NCBI GenBank assembly: GCA_034433305.1
Contig: DAOUAM010000063.1
Span: 62,001 to 126,000 of the forward strand
Length of the DNA: 64,000 nucleotides
From: DAOUAM01 sp034433305
GTDB taxonomy: Bacteria > Chloroflexota > Dehalococcoidia > Lucifugimonadales > DAOUAM01
Reading direction: 5' to 3'
Shown in pieces: positions 26,354 to 35,158 of this stretch (position 1 is its first letter; every line of letters starts with the position of its first letter). The position numbers and the translations under genes were made by a program. A model generated the notes under the pieces. The model worked only from the letters and a program-made list of their open reading frames with translations. It was not told the origin of the DNA and did not search any database.

Positions 26354-27148
26354 TCACCACAGCCAGAAGAAGAGCAGGATGGCGATGCCCGCCACGACCC
26401 TGTAGATGGCGAAGAGCTTGAAGTCGTTCCGAGCGATATAGCGCAGGAGCCAGCTTATGGCCAGGAACGCGGTGACGAAGGACACCGCCAGCCCGATGGC
26501 CACGTCCACCAGGGCGCTGTTGTCCAGCGAGTCCAGCCCCTTGAGCAGCTCATAGATGGTGGCGATGCCCAGGGTGGGGATGGCCAGGTAGAAGGAAAAG
26601 GCCGTCGCCACCGGCCGCTTGAGTCCCACCAGCAGCCCCCCCACGATGGTCGAGGCCGAGCGCGACACGCCTGGCACCAGGGCGGCCACCTGCGCCAGGC
26701 CGATCAGCAGCGCCTGCCACGGCGTGATGTCCGATAGCTCCGACGCGTGGGGCTTTCGCGGCACCGACTCGATAATCCAGAGCGCCACGCCCCCGGCGAT
26801 GAGGGACGCCGCCACCACCTGGGGCGAGAACAGGTGCTGGGTGATGTAGTCGCTGAAGAAGAAGCCCATCAGGCCTGCGGGTACGAAGGCCAGGCCAGTC
26901 CCCAGCCACAGCCGGCGCGTCGCCGGGTCCGATGGCAAGGCCTTCGCCTGCTGGAAAAGGTCCTTGCGGTAGAACCACAGCACGGCCAGGACTGCGCCAA
27001 GCTGGATGACTATCTCGAAGGTCCCGATGGTGTCCTGGAAGTCCAGTAGCTCCGAGGCTACTATCAGGTGGCCCGTGGAGGATATGGGGAGGAACTCGGT
27101 AACGCCCTCCACGACGCCCAGGATGCCGGCCGCAACCGGGTCTGACAT
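26354..27148 (-). CDS. uppP: Undecaprenyl-diphosphatase
   Basis: A 264-residue integral membrane enzyme that recycles undecaprenyl pyrophosphate for cell-wall synthesis. Motifs: GVVEGVTEFLPISSTGHLI near the N-terminus and ALVPGVSRSASTIVGGLL in the second half, plus about eight hydrophobic segments. The ATG follows AAGGAG. It is convergent with lutC, with only 6 bp between stops. Confidence 0.96.
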   Translation of the reverse strand: MSDPVAAGILGVVEGVTEFLPISSTGHLIVASELLDFQDTIGTFEIVIQLGAVLAVLWFYRKDLFQQAKALPSDPATRRLWLGTGLAFVPAGLMGFFFSDYITQHLFSPQVVAASLIAGGVALWIIESVPRKPHASELSDITPWQALLIGLAQVAALVPGVSRSASTIVGGLLVGLKRPVATAFSFYLAIPTLGIATIYELLKGLDSLDNSALVDVAIGLAVSFVTAFLAISWLLRYIARNDFKLFAIYRVVAGIAILLFFWLW

Positions 27149-27306
27149 GCGTGCTCCTTGAGGGAATGCTTTTACAACATAGCAGGGGATTGGCCTTTTC
27201 CGGCGCTCTCACGAAGGAAGCGGACTGAGCTAGCGGCGAACAGCACCTGCGTATAAAGGCAAGAGCATCACCAGGGCCGCCTGTGTCCATTGGCATGTCC
27301 GCAGAG

Positions 27307-28455
27307 CTAGCCTCCGAACACTCGCGCCCCTGCCTTCAAAAACCGCAGGGCCTCCTCGGCGGCGCAGGCAGCAAGCTCAGCCGCGCGGCTGGAGGCTTCT
27401 TCCAGCGTCATGGGCGCGCAGACGATGGCGGCCGCCGCGTCAATGCCGTGGGCATGGACGTCCTGGAAGCCCCGGCCCAGGGAGCCTGAGATACCTATAA
27501 CGGGAATGCCCCTCGCCGTGGCACGCCGGGCGACGCCGATGGGGGCCTTGTTGAACACGGTCTGGAAGTCCATGCAGCCCTCGCCGGTGATGACCAGGTC
27601 GGCGCCGTCCAGTTGCTGGTCCAGCCCCACGGCGTCCAGCACGATGTCCACGCCAGGCCGCAGCTCCCCGTTGAGGAAGGCGATGAGGCCGCCGCCCAGC
27701 CCACCGGCGGCGCCAGCGCCCGGCACATCGTTGATGTCGGCACCTGTGTCACGCTTCACCACCTCGGCAAAGTGTTTCAGGGCGGCATCAAGCTGGGCGA
27801 CCATTTCGGGCGTGGCGCCCTTCTGGGGGCCGTAGACGGCGGAGGCGCCCCTGGGACCTGTGAGGGGGTTGCTGACGTCGCAAGCCACCAGGAAGCGCGA
27901 CTCCCGGGCGCGGGGGTCGAGGCCCGACATGTCAATGCGCTCCAGCCGGGCCAGGGCCGCGCCGCCGAAGGGCAGGTCGCGTCCGTCCCTGTCCAGCAGC
28001 CGTATGCCCAGCGCCTGGGCCATGCCAGCGCCGGCGTCGTTGGTGGCGCTGCCGCCGATGCCGACGATGAAGCGCCGGAAGCCGGCGTCCAGCGCCTGGC
28101 GGATGGCCTCGCCCAGGCCGTAGGTGGTGGTGATGAGCGGGTTGCGCCTGTCCGGCGGCACCAGGGCCAGGCCCGAGGTGCGGGCCATCTCGATGACGGC
28201 GGTGTAGCCATCGCCCAGGGCGCCCCAGCGGGCTGTGCGCCGCTCGCCCAGAGGCCCGGTGACCTCGGCGGTGCGCACCTCGCCCCCCGAGGCCTCCACC
28301 AGCGTTTCCAGGGTGCCATCGCCGCCATCGGCCACGGGCACCAGCGTCACCTCGGCATCTGGTACCACCCTCCGGACGCCTTCGCTCATGGCCCTGGCCA
28401 CCTCCAGCGCCGATATACTCCCCTTGAAGCTCTGCGGTGCTATGACTACCTTCAT
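27307..28455 (-). CDS. Glycerate kinase (type I, GckA/GlxK family)
   Basis: A 382-residue kinase phosphorylating glycerate. Motifs: MKVVIAPQSFKGSISA, VPVADGGDGTLETLV, IGIGGSATNDAGAGMAQALG, GAGAAGGLGGGL and VITGEGCMDFQTVFNKAP. The ATG at 28455 is the conserved family start. Upstream in-frame codons are not conserved. It sits 174 bp downstream of the ABC permease genes on the same strand. Confidence 0.93.
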   Translation of the reverse strand: MKVVIAPQSFKGSISALEVARAMSEGVRRVVPDAEVTLVPVADGGDGTLETLVEASGGEVRTAEVTGPLGERRTARWGALGDGYTAVIEMARTSGLALVPPDRRNPLITTTYGLGEAIRQALDAGFRRFIVGIGGSATNDAGAGMAQALGIRLLDRDGRDLPFGGAALARLERIDMSGLDPRARESRFLVACDVSNPLTGPRGASAVYGPQKGATPEMVAQLDAALKHFAEVVKRDTGADINDVPGAGAAGGLGGGLIAFLNGELRPGVDIVLDAVGLDQQLDGADLVITGEGCMDFQTVFNKAPIGVARRATARGIPVIGISGSLGRGFQDVHAHGIDAAAAIVCAPMTLEEASSRAAELAACAAEEALRFLKAGARVFGG

Positions 28456-28628
28456 GGCCCGCCGTCCATCCCTGCCAGCAGCCTTGCGGGCTTGATGCTG
28501 GCCGTGTAATGGTGACATTATATCCTATGACGTGGATGCCTACAGGGTATTCTATGGACAGGAGACCGCTGGGCCTGTTCTAGCGACCTCCTGAGGGTGC
28601 CGGGCCAGTAGTCTTGGACTATTCAGTC

Positions 28629-29546
28629 CTACCGCCTGCCGCGCAGGCGAGGGTCCAGGGAGTCTCTGAGAGAGTCCCCAAAGAGGTTGAGGCCCAGGAC
28701 AACGATGGCAATGGCCAGGCCGGGGGCTATGGCTAGCTGGGGCGCGTGCTCAAAGTACTGCTGCGCGGTGGTCAGCATATTGCCCCAGGAAGGCGTGGGA
28801 GGGGAGATGCCCAGGCCAAGGAAGCTCAGCGCCGCCTCTGTCGTTATAGCGTTGCCAACGTTGACCACCAGCAGGACTATGAAAGGGGCAAAGGAGTTAG
28901 GGACAAGGTGACGGAAAATGATACGCCAGTGGGACATGCCAATAGCTTCGGCGGCTTGAATGTACTGCATCTGCCGCAGGGTAAGGGCGTGGGAGCGTAT
29001 GACGCGGGAGGAGGCCGCCACGAGGCTCACGGCGATGGCAAGTATCACGACTTTCATGGTAAAGCCCAGCCCAATGGTGATGACCGCAGCAACCACCAGT
29101 CCCGGGAGGGTGAGGAATACATCAATGATCCGCTGCGACAGGAGGTCCACTAGGCGACCAAAGTAGGCGCTGATGACCCCTATCAATGCCCCCAGCGATA
29201 CTCCCAGCAGGGGTGCAGACAAGCCGACGTACAGGGACGTGCGTCCTCCATGCAGCAACCTGGTGAAGAGGTCACGTCCTATCTCGTCGCTACCCAGCCA
29301 CAAGCGGTGGCCCTCGCTATCAGTGGCTAGAGGCGGCAGGAAGCGCGATGCTACGGACCTGTCAAACTTGAAGGGAGTCAGCACGTCCGCCAGCATCACC
29401 AGGAGGAGTATACTCCCAACCACGATGGCGCTCACACCAGCACTGGGGTGTGCGCGAACAAAGGACATAAAATTGAAGGCTGCGTCCTGTGCCCAGGCGA
29501 AGGGGCCTGTCCTGGCGGTGCTGACGTAAGCGTTGGCAAGCCTCAT
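28629..29546 (-). CDS. ABC transporter permease, DppC/OppC type
   Basis: A 305-residue inner-membrane permease with an N-terminal helix, a periplasmic loop with HRLWLGSDEIGRDLFTRLLHGGRTSL and five further helices. The EAA-loop is AAEAIGMSHWRIIFRHLVPN. The start at 29546 follows AAGGAAGC. An in-frame start at 29600 would overlap the upstream permease gene. It completes a binding protein-DppB-DppC row. No ATPase gene is adjacent. Confidence 0.92.
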   Translation of the reverse strand: MRLANAYVSTARTGPFAWAQDAAFNFMSFVRAHPSAGVSAIVVGSILLLVMLADVLTPFKFDRSVASRFLPPLATDSEGHRLWLGSDEIGRDLFTRLLHGGRTSLYVGLSAPLLGVSLGALIGVISAYFGRLVDLLSQRIIDVFLTLPGLVVAAVITIGLGFTMKVVILAIAVSLVAASSRVIRSHALTLRQMQYIQAAEAIGMSHWRIIFRHLVPNSFAPFIVLLVVNVGNAITTEAALSFLGLGISPPTPSWGNMLTTAQQYFEHAPQLAIAPGLAIAIVVLGLNLFGDSLRDSLDPRLRGRR

Positions 29547-29569
29547 AAAGCTTCCTTTCACCAGAGGAC

Positions 29570-30526
29570 TTAAGTGTAGCGGATACGTGGGTCCAGCCAT
29601 GCGTACAACAGGTCAATGAACAGTATCCAGACCAGGGTGAACACCGCCAACCCCAGCGTCACCCCCAGTACCAGGGCGAAGTCCCTAGTGAAGACCGCCT
29701 GCTGCATCATACTGCCCATGCCCGGGAGGTTAAATATCACCTCTATCACTACTGCGCCCTCAACTATAGCGGAGAAGTTCAGCGCTGCCAGGGTGATTAC
29801 CGGCAGCGCGGCGTTGGGCAGGCCGTGGCTGACGACGACTGTCCACTGCCGCAGCCCTTTAGCCCTGGCGGTCCGGATATAGTCTTCATTGAGTACCTCC
29901 AGCATCATGGAACGCACAAGGCGAGTGATAAGGGCCGCAGAGCGGTATCCCAGTATCAACGAGGGTATCAAAAGTATGCCCAGATTGGCCATCGGGTCAT
30001 CGAAAAAGGTGTAAAACTGAATTGGTGGGCTCCAGTGGAGCACCCTTAGTAGCATCAGCAGTATGACTATACCGACCCAGAAAGTGGGCATAGCCAGGCC
30101 AGCGGCAGTGAAGGCACGGATTGCCTGATCAGCCCATGACCCGCGCCAGATGGCGGACATAACCCCTAGTGGAAGGGCCACCGCCAGGGACATGACCATG
30201 GCCATCACTGCCATGGCCGCCGTTACCTGGACCTTGGCTAGCAAGAGCTTTAGAACAGGACTTTGGGCACGAACCGACTGTCCCAGGTCTCCTCTGACTG
30301 TGTTCCAGAGCCACCTGGCATACTGCTGGTACAGAGGGTCTAGAAGGCCCAACTCTTCCCGCACCCTTTGCATCTCCTCTGGGCTAACGGCTGCGCCGCC
30401 GCCTTCAGCTATCAGGCCGTGTACCACGTCCCCAGGGAGGACGCGCAGCATGAAGAACAGAAACGTGCCCAGTAGAAAAAGGGTGGGTATCACTAACAGG
30501 AGGCGTCGTACCAAGTATGTTCTCAT
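29570..30526 (-). CDS. ABC transporter permease, DppB/OppB type
   Basis: A 318-residue permease with the typical DppB start MRTYLVRRLLLVIPTLFLLG, the periplasmic loop containing LGLLDPLYQQYARWL, six helices, the EAA-loop YIRTARAKGLRQWTVVVSHGLPNA and the ending LLYAWLDPRIRY. It is encoded between the solute-binding protein and the DppC-type permease. Confidence 0.93.
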   Translation of the reverse strand: MRTYLVRRLLLVIPTLFLLGTFLFFMLRVLPGDVVHGLIAEGGGAAVSPEEMQRVREELGLLDPLYQQYARWLWNTVRGDLGQSVRAQSPVLKLLLAKVQVTAAMAVMAMVMSLAVALPLGVMSAIWRGSWADQAIRAFTAAGLAMPTFWVGIVILLMLLRVLHWSPPIQFYTFFDDPMANLGILLIPSLILGYRSAALITRLVRSMMLEVLNEDYIRTARAKGLRQWTVVVSHGLPNAALPVITLAALNFSAIVEGAVVIEVIFNLPGMGSMMQQAVFTRDFALVLGVTLGLAVFTLVWILFIDLLYAWLDPRIRYT

Positions 30527-30654
30527 GGGCGCTCGTGCCCCTGGCTTTCCGCCAACTGCTCCGGGGCCTTGCTGATTTGGACAGAAGCCCTGTGGTTTGG
30601 CTATCCTTCCCCGACCGCAGGGCTTCCTTTCTGGCCTGGTAATGTCATGCTGTG

Positions 30655-32367
30655 CTATCTGCTGGGAGCGGTCTCGTCAAGCCAGACCCGCTCTATTTTG
30701 TAGTGCTGGAACAACCCGCCTGGCAGCGGATAGAAGTCCCTGACGTAGTTCCAGCGCATCACACCCAGGCGTCCAAAGGAGTGCAGCGGAACCAGAGGGA
30801 CCCACTCCTCCCGCATAATCCTGTCCATTTCTTTGAAGATTTCGTTTCTCTCAGGGCCAGATGGGGTGACCCTGGCCTTGTCCAGTAGCTGCATCCAGTT
30901 ATCCGGAGGAGTCCAGCCGCAGTTCCTTCCTGCACCCGGCAAGTAGACCGTCTCAATCATCGTGATGATGCTAGGGCGGCTGACAGCCGTGCCGTGGCTA
31001 ATAGCCTCATAGGTCCTGTCCGCGCATAGCTTCAGGATAGAAGGCGAGTCCTGCAATCTAAGCGTGACCTTCATGCCCGCATCATTTAGCTGCTGTACTA
31101 CCACCTGCGCCAAGTCCCCGATTATATCTTCGAAGATCAGAGTGAACTCAGTAAGGCCAGCCTGTTGGGCCAGTTGCTTCGCTTCGGCCAAGTCCTGGTC
31201 CCTGGTTGCAGGATTGAAGCCCCGGAACTGCCACACGTCAAAGCCGAAGAGAGGCTCATGCGCCCCGAAGAAGCTATGGGCGCGGTAGAAGGACTCTATC
31301 CCTGGAGCCTGTAGCACATCCAGGACCTTCTTTCGGTCAATCGCCAGGTAGACCGCTTTCCTGGCCCTCACATCATTGAAAGGAGGCTTTGTGTTGTTCA
31401 GGATCAATGGCCGCAGGTCGGGATGGAGGTAAGTCTCAGCCGTAGCCTTGTCTCCTGCCTGCTTTGCTATCGCACTCCACTTTTCAGCAAACAGGATGCC
31501 CAGGCGGTCCACACGTCCAGTCAAGAAAGCCGCGCCTGCCGAGTCGAAGTCTCCAAAGGCAACAGAGGTAACCTTGTCCAGGTACGGGAATGGTTGTCCG
31601 TCGGGCGCTTTCCTGAAGTAGTTAGGGTTGCGCTCCGACTCTATGAAATTGTCTCTCTCGGCCCGGCTAAGCTTGAACGGCCCAGTGCCAATTATGCGCT
31701 CAGGGCGGTCCACTCCACCTTCCAGCTCAAGGACGTGCTTGGGAAGGATGAGGTGCCAGGAGTCCGCCAGGTCTTCTAGGAAGTCAACGGACGGGCTTTT
31801 GATCCTGACAGTGAGAGTGGTGTCATCTATTTTCTCGACGTTTGTAATGGCAGCAAACCCAGCAGCGCGAGGCTGAAGAATCCCCTGAGGAGGCTTGGCC
31901 CAGCGGTTCAGAGCAAAGCTGATGTCCTCTACTGTCAGGGGCTTACCATCGTGCCACTGGATGCCTTCTTCAAGCTCCAGGGTAAAAGACGTTAAGTCCT
32001 GGCCCACCGTCCAGGTCTTGGCCAGATCGGGCGTGATGGTTATACCGTCTTCGGGGTTGAACTGGAGCAGTCCGCTGTAGTGCCTGGCAAAGTGGTGCAG
32101 CCCATCAAACCTGGATAGCTGGGTTACATCCCACTTCGGAGAAAACAGGGACACGCCTATTACCAGATGTCCCCCGCGTCTTGGCTTGCCCGTGCCAGCG
32201 GCAGGCACGGAGGTCGGCGTAGCCGCCGGCTGAGGTGTAGCTACGGGCGTGGAACCAGCAGGAGGGGCAGCAGTGCCAGTCGGAGCAGGCGCCGCCCCAG
32301 GAGCACAAGCTAGTGCCAGCGCTAACGTTCCAGCCAGTAAAGCAAATAATGACCTAGAACCTTTCAC
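30655..32367 (-). CDS. ABC transporter solute-binding lipoprotein, family 5 (peptide/nickel type)
   Basis: A 570-residue extracellular binding protein. The GTG at 32367 follows AAGGAG; an in-frame ATG at 32400 lacks a ribosome site. The signal peptide ends LALACAPG (lipid-modified Cys), followed by a Pro/Ala/Thr-rich linker. The SBP_bac_5 fold shows LAKTWTVGQDLTSFTLELEEG, IQWHDGKPLTVEDISFALNR, RKAVYLAIDRKKVLDVL and a C-terminal VPLVPLHSFGRL. The substrate is probably a peptide or similar polar organic solute; it cannot be fixed further. Confidence 0.92.
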   Translation of the reverse strand: MKGSRSLFALLAGTLALALACAPGAAPAPTGTAAPPAGSTPVATPQPAATPTSVPAAGTGKPRRGGHLVIGVSLFSPKWDVTQLSRFDGLHHFARHYSGLLQFNPEDGITITPDLAKTWTVGQDLTSFTLELEEGIQWHDGKPLTVEDISFALNRWAKPPQGILQPRAAGFAAITNVEKIDDTTLTVRIKSPSVDFLEDLADSWHLILPKHVLELEGGVDRPERIIGTGPFKLSRAERDNFIESERNPNYFRKAPDGQPFPYLDKVTSVAFGDFDSAGAAFLTGRVDRLGILFAEKWSAIAKQAGDKATAETYLHPDLRPLILNNTKPPFNDVRARKAVYLAIDRKKVLDVLQAPGIESFYRAHSFFGAHEPLFGFDVWQFRGFNPATRDQDLAEAKQLAQQAGLTEFTLIFEDIIGDLAQVVVQQLNDAGMKVTLRLQDSPSILKLCADRTYEAISHGTAVSRPSIITMIETVYLPGAGRNCGWTPPDNWMQLLDKARVTPSGPERNEIFKEMDRIMREEWVPLVPLHSFGRLGVMRWNYVRDFYPLPGGLFQHYKIERVWLDETAPSR

Positions 32368-32457
32368 GTGGGTCTCCTTACGGATAGCAATTGCTTTCAT
32401 CAGGTCTATTAGTCTTAAACAAGCTAATAAAAGATACTCGGAAAATTTGCGAGTGGC

Positions 32458-32487
32458 ATGCTAGCATCAGCTCAGGCGCTTTGTCAA
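32458..32487 (-). promoter_or_regulatory. Sigma70-type promoter for the ABC transporter operon
   Basis: On the minus strand: consensus TTGACA (32482-32487), 18-bp spacer, TAGCAT (32458-32463). This would give a leader of about 80-90 nt before the binding-protein GTG at 32367. Confidence 0.55.
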
Positions 32488-32741
32488 GATAACTTTAACT
32501 CGCAACCAGCACTGTAGACGGCCAAGTTGATGGGCCGGGGAGGAGAGGAAGTGCTTTGGCCACCGTCCCACAGCTAGATTTCTTGCCCTGGCTCTATTGG
32601 CAGGGTAGCGTCCTGCCGCGAATCGGCCATGCCTATGAGCCTGGAACAAGTCAACTGGTGCTGTCTCCTCGACCTCCTCTTGGTCTCCCCCTCGGCAAGG
32701 GAGAGAGCCAGACCTTTCCCTTGCTGGACGAGGGAAGCTCT

Positions 32742-32774
32742 CCTGCTGTCCCCCTTGGCAAGGGGGACAGCAGG
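32742..32774. repeat. Perfect 15-bp hairpin within a triple-hairpin repeat
   Basis: CCTGCTGTCCCCCTT, loop GGC, then AAGGGGGACAGCAGG: a perfect 15-bp stem with a 3-nt loop. Two weaker hairpins precede it (CTCCC...GGGAG at about 32683-32705; TTTCCC...GGGAA at about 32714-32736). It resembles the other GC-rich hairpin repeats in style, not in sequence. Confidence 0.6.
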
Positions 32775-32870
32775 GGTCAGGTCTCCCTACTTATCTGGCG
32801 CGGGCTCCATGCCTACTGGCTCGTGTGATAGGGGCTCGAAACGTGCTACACTAAGCCTGGGGTGGTTGCC

Positions 32871-34220
32871 ATGCGACACGTGCTAGCTGTGCTACTGGTG
32901 GTCGTCGGCCTGGGGGGCTTCTCTCTGGGTATTGGCCTCAGGACGGCATCGGCCCAGGGACCACAGGCAACGCTCATAGAGATTGATGGCGCCATAGACC
33001 CCATTTCGGCCGATTTCCTGTCCCGAGGGATTGACGCGGCCAAGGAGGACGGCGCGCCCTTCGTCCTGGTGAGGCTGGACACGCCGGGAGGTATGCTTTC
33101 GTCCACCCGCGAGATGGTGGAGAAGATAATGGCCTCGGAGGTGCCGGTGGTGGTCTACGTGTCTCCCCCTGGCGCTCAGGCGGCTTCGGCGGGCACGTTC
33201 ATCGCCGCCGCAGCCCACGTGGCGGCCATGGCGCCTGGCACCAACATCGGCGCGGCCTCCCCGGTAGGCACGGCCGGCGAGGAGCTCCCCGAGACGCTGA
33301 AGTCCAAGGCGACCCAGGACGCCGCCGCCTTCATGCGCAGCATCGCCGAGGAGCGCGGCCGCAACGCCGAGGCGCTGGAGCAGACCATCCTGAGCGCCCG
33401 CGCGTTCTCCGCGTCGGAGGCGCTGGCCCAGGATATCGTAGACCTGGTGGCCAGGGACGTGGACGACCTGCTGGCCCAGCTTGATGGCCGCACCGTGGCC
33501 CTGGACAGTGGCCAGGTAGTCCTGGAGACCACCGGACTGGCCCTGCGACAGGTAAGCAAGAACCCGCTGGAGCGCTTCCTTTCTTTTGTAGCCGACCCCA
33601 ACATCGCTTTCCTGCTGCTGACCATCGGCGGGCTGGGCATCCTGGTGGAGCTGCTGAACCCCGGCACATGGGTACCCGGGACCGTGGGAGTGATAGCGCT
33701 GGCGCTGGCCTTCGTGGCACTGGGCAACCTGCCGGTGAACTGGGTGGGCGTTGCCCTCATGGCGCTGGCCATGGTCTTCTTCTTCCTGGAGCTCCAGTCG
33801 CCGGGCATTGGCCTCTTCGCAGTGGGCGGCGCGGTGTGTTTCCTGCTGGGCGCGTTCCTGCTCTTCGGCGGCTTCAGCCCGCCACCCATACCACGGCCCA
33901 GCTTGCGGGTAAGCCTGTGGCTCATTGGGGCCGTCAGCGCCCTGCTCTTCGCCTTCCTGGCCTTCCTGTTCAGGGCCATTGCCCAGTCGCGCAAGGCCTA
34001 TATCAAGACCAACGAGACGCTGATTGGGCGCGTGGGCCGGGTCACCAGCACTCTCAACCCGAGGGGCACGGTGCAGGTGGCCAGCGAGCTATGGAGCGCC
34101 ATCTCGGACTCAGGGGAAGTAATCGAGAAGGGAGAGGAGGTGATCGTGTCTGATGTTGATGGCCTGACACTCAAGGTATTCAAGGCATCCAAGGCCGCAG
34201 ATAAGGGGGTAGTATTATGA
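32871..34220 (+). CDS. nfeD: NfeD-type membrane-bound serine protease (ClpP-class, stomatin operon partner)
   Basis: A 449-residue protein with a signal peptide (1-28, ending TASAQ), an extracytoplasmic ClpP-class protease domain with nucleophile S107 in GAQAASAGTFIAA and a probable general-base lysine K146 (SKATQDAAAF), four or five membrane helices (about 230-360) and a C-terminal NfeD OB-fold (LIGRVGRVTSTLNPRGTVQV). The ATG at 32871 is preferred over a GTG at 32862. It overlaps the slipin gene by 4 bp (ATGA). Such pairs are thought to control membrane protein quality, the protease cleaving near the stomatin C-terminus. Confidence 0.93.
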   Translation: MRHVLAVLLVVVGLGGFSLGIGLRTASAQGPQATLIEIDGAIDPISADFLSRGIDAAKEDGAPFVLVRLDTPGGMLSSTREMVEKIMASEVPVVVYVSPPGAQAASAGTFIAAAAHVAAMAPGTNIGAASPVGTAGEELPETLKSKATQDAAAFMRSIAEERGRNAEALEQTILSARAFSASEALAQDIVDLVARDVDDLLAQLDGRTVALDSGQVVLETTGLALRQVSKNPLERFLSFVADPNIAFLLLTIGGLGILVELLNPGTWVPGTVGVIALALAFVALGNLPVNWVGVALMALAMVFFFLELQSPGIGLFAVGGAVCFLLGAFLLFGGFSPPPIPRPSLRVSLWLIGAVSALLFAFLAFLFRAIAQSRKAYIKTNETLIGRVGRVTSTLNPRGTVQVASELWSAISDSGEVIEKGEEVIVSDVDGLTLKVFKASKAADKGVVL

Positions 34221-35092
34221 TCCCTTATATCCAGATAGTCCAGCAGTACGAGAGACTGGCCGTATTCTGGCTTGGAAGGTTCGTAGGCACCAGGGAGCCG
34301 GGGCTGCACGTATTCTTCTGGCCGTTCCACAAGACCAGGAGGATAGACCTGCGGGAGGACGTTATTGACATCCCCAGGCAGACCAATATCACCAGCGATA
34401 ACGCGCCCATCAACATAGACTTCCTGGTGTACCTGCGCGTCATTCCCACGGAGGCGCAGAAGTCGGTACTTGAGGTAGTGGACTACAGGAGCGCCGTAAT
34501 CGGCATCGCCACCACCACGCTGCGCGCCGTGATAGGCAACCTGGCCCTGGATGACGTGCTGTCCCAGCGGGAGCGCATCAACGAGGAGCTGCGGCTGAGG
34601 CTGGACGAGGTGACTGAACGCTGGGGCATCAAGGTGACACAGGTGGAGATACGGGAGATTGAGCCGCCGCGGGAGGTCCAGGAGGCCATGAACCGGCAGA
34701 TGTCCGCCGAGCGCGTGCGCCGCGCCGTGGTCACCGAGGCCGAGGGCACGCGCCAGGCCAGCGTGACCGTGGCCGAGGGCGAGAAGCAGGCCGCCATCCT
34801 GCGAGCCGAAGGCGCACGCCAGTCGGAGATACTGAAGGCCGAAGGCGACCGGCAGGCCGCCATGCTGCGGGCCGAGGGCTTCGCCACCGCCCTGGAGAAG
34901 ATTTCCAGCGCGGCCCGCAACATAGACTCCAACACCCTCAGCCTGCAGTACTTCGACACGCTGAAGCAGCTTGGCGCCAGCCAGTCCACCAAGTTCATAT
35001 TCCCCATGGAGTTCACCACGCTGCTCAGCCCCTTCCTGGGCAAGACGGCCAACCGCACCGACGGCGGCAACAGCGCCCCCAGCAGCCAGTAG
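34217..35092 (+). CDS. Slipin / stomatin-like SPFH protein
   Basis: A 291-residue SPFH (band 7) protein. A short hydrophobic start is followed by RLAVFWLGRFVGTREPGLHVFFWPF, RQTNITSDNAPINIDFLVYLRV and an alanine/glutamate-rich coiled coil with a repeated motif (EGEKQAAILRAEGARQSEILKAEGDRQ, written here as AEGEKQAAILRAEG and QSEILKAEGDRQ). It oligomerises at the membrane. Its start overlaps the nfeD stop, a conserved pairing. Confidence 0.94.
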   Translation: MIPYIQIVQQYERLAVFWLGRFVGTREPGLHVFFWPFHKTRRIDLREDVIDIPRQTNITSDNAPINIDFLVYLRVIPTEAQKSVLEVVDYRSAVIGIATTTLRAVIGNLALDDVLSQRERINEELRLRLDEVTERWGIKVTQVEIREIEPPREVQEAMNRQMSAERVRRAVVTEAEGTRQASVTVAEGEKQAAILRAEGARQSEILKAEGDRQAAMLRAEGFATALEKISSAARNIDSNTLSLQYFDTLKQLGASQSTKFIFPMEFTTLLSPFLGKTANRTDGGNSAPSSQ

Positions 35093-35158
35093 TCCGTCAC
35101 TGCCGAGAAGGGGGCTACAGGTGGGCAAGCGATGCCTCAAAGCAGGAGTGACGCACTG

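Larger units (their letters stand above)
32368..32870. other. Divergent intergenic region with promoter and hairpin array
   Basis: A 503-bp gap between the ABC operon and nfeD. The left part is A+T-rich and carries a good minus-strand promoter (32458-32487). The right part (about 32660-32780) contains three successive hairpins. No gene is seen. Confidence 0.6.
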
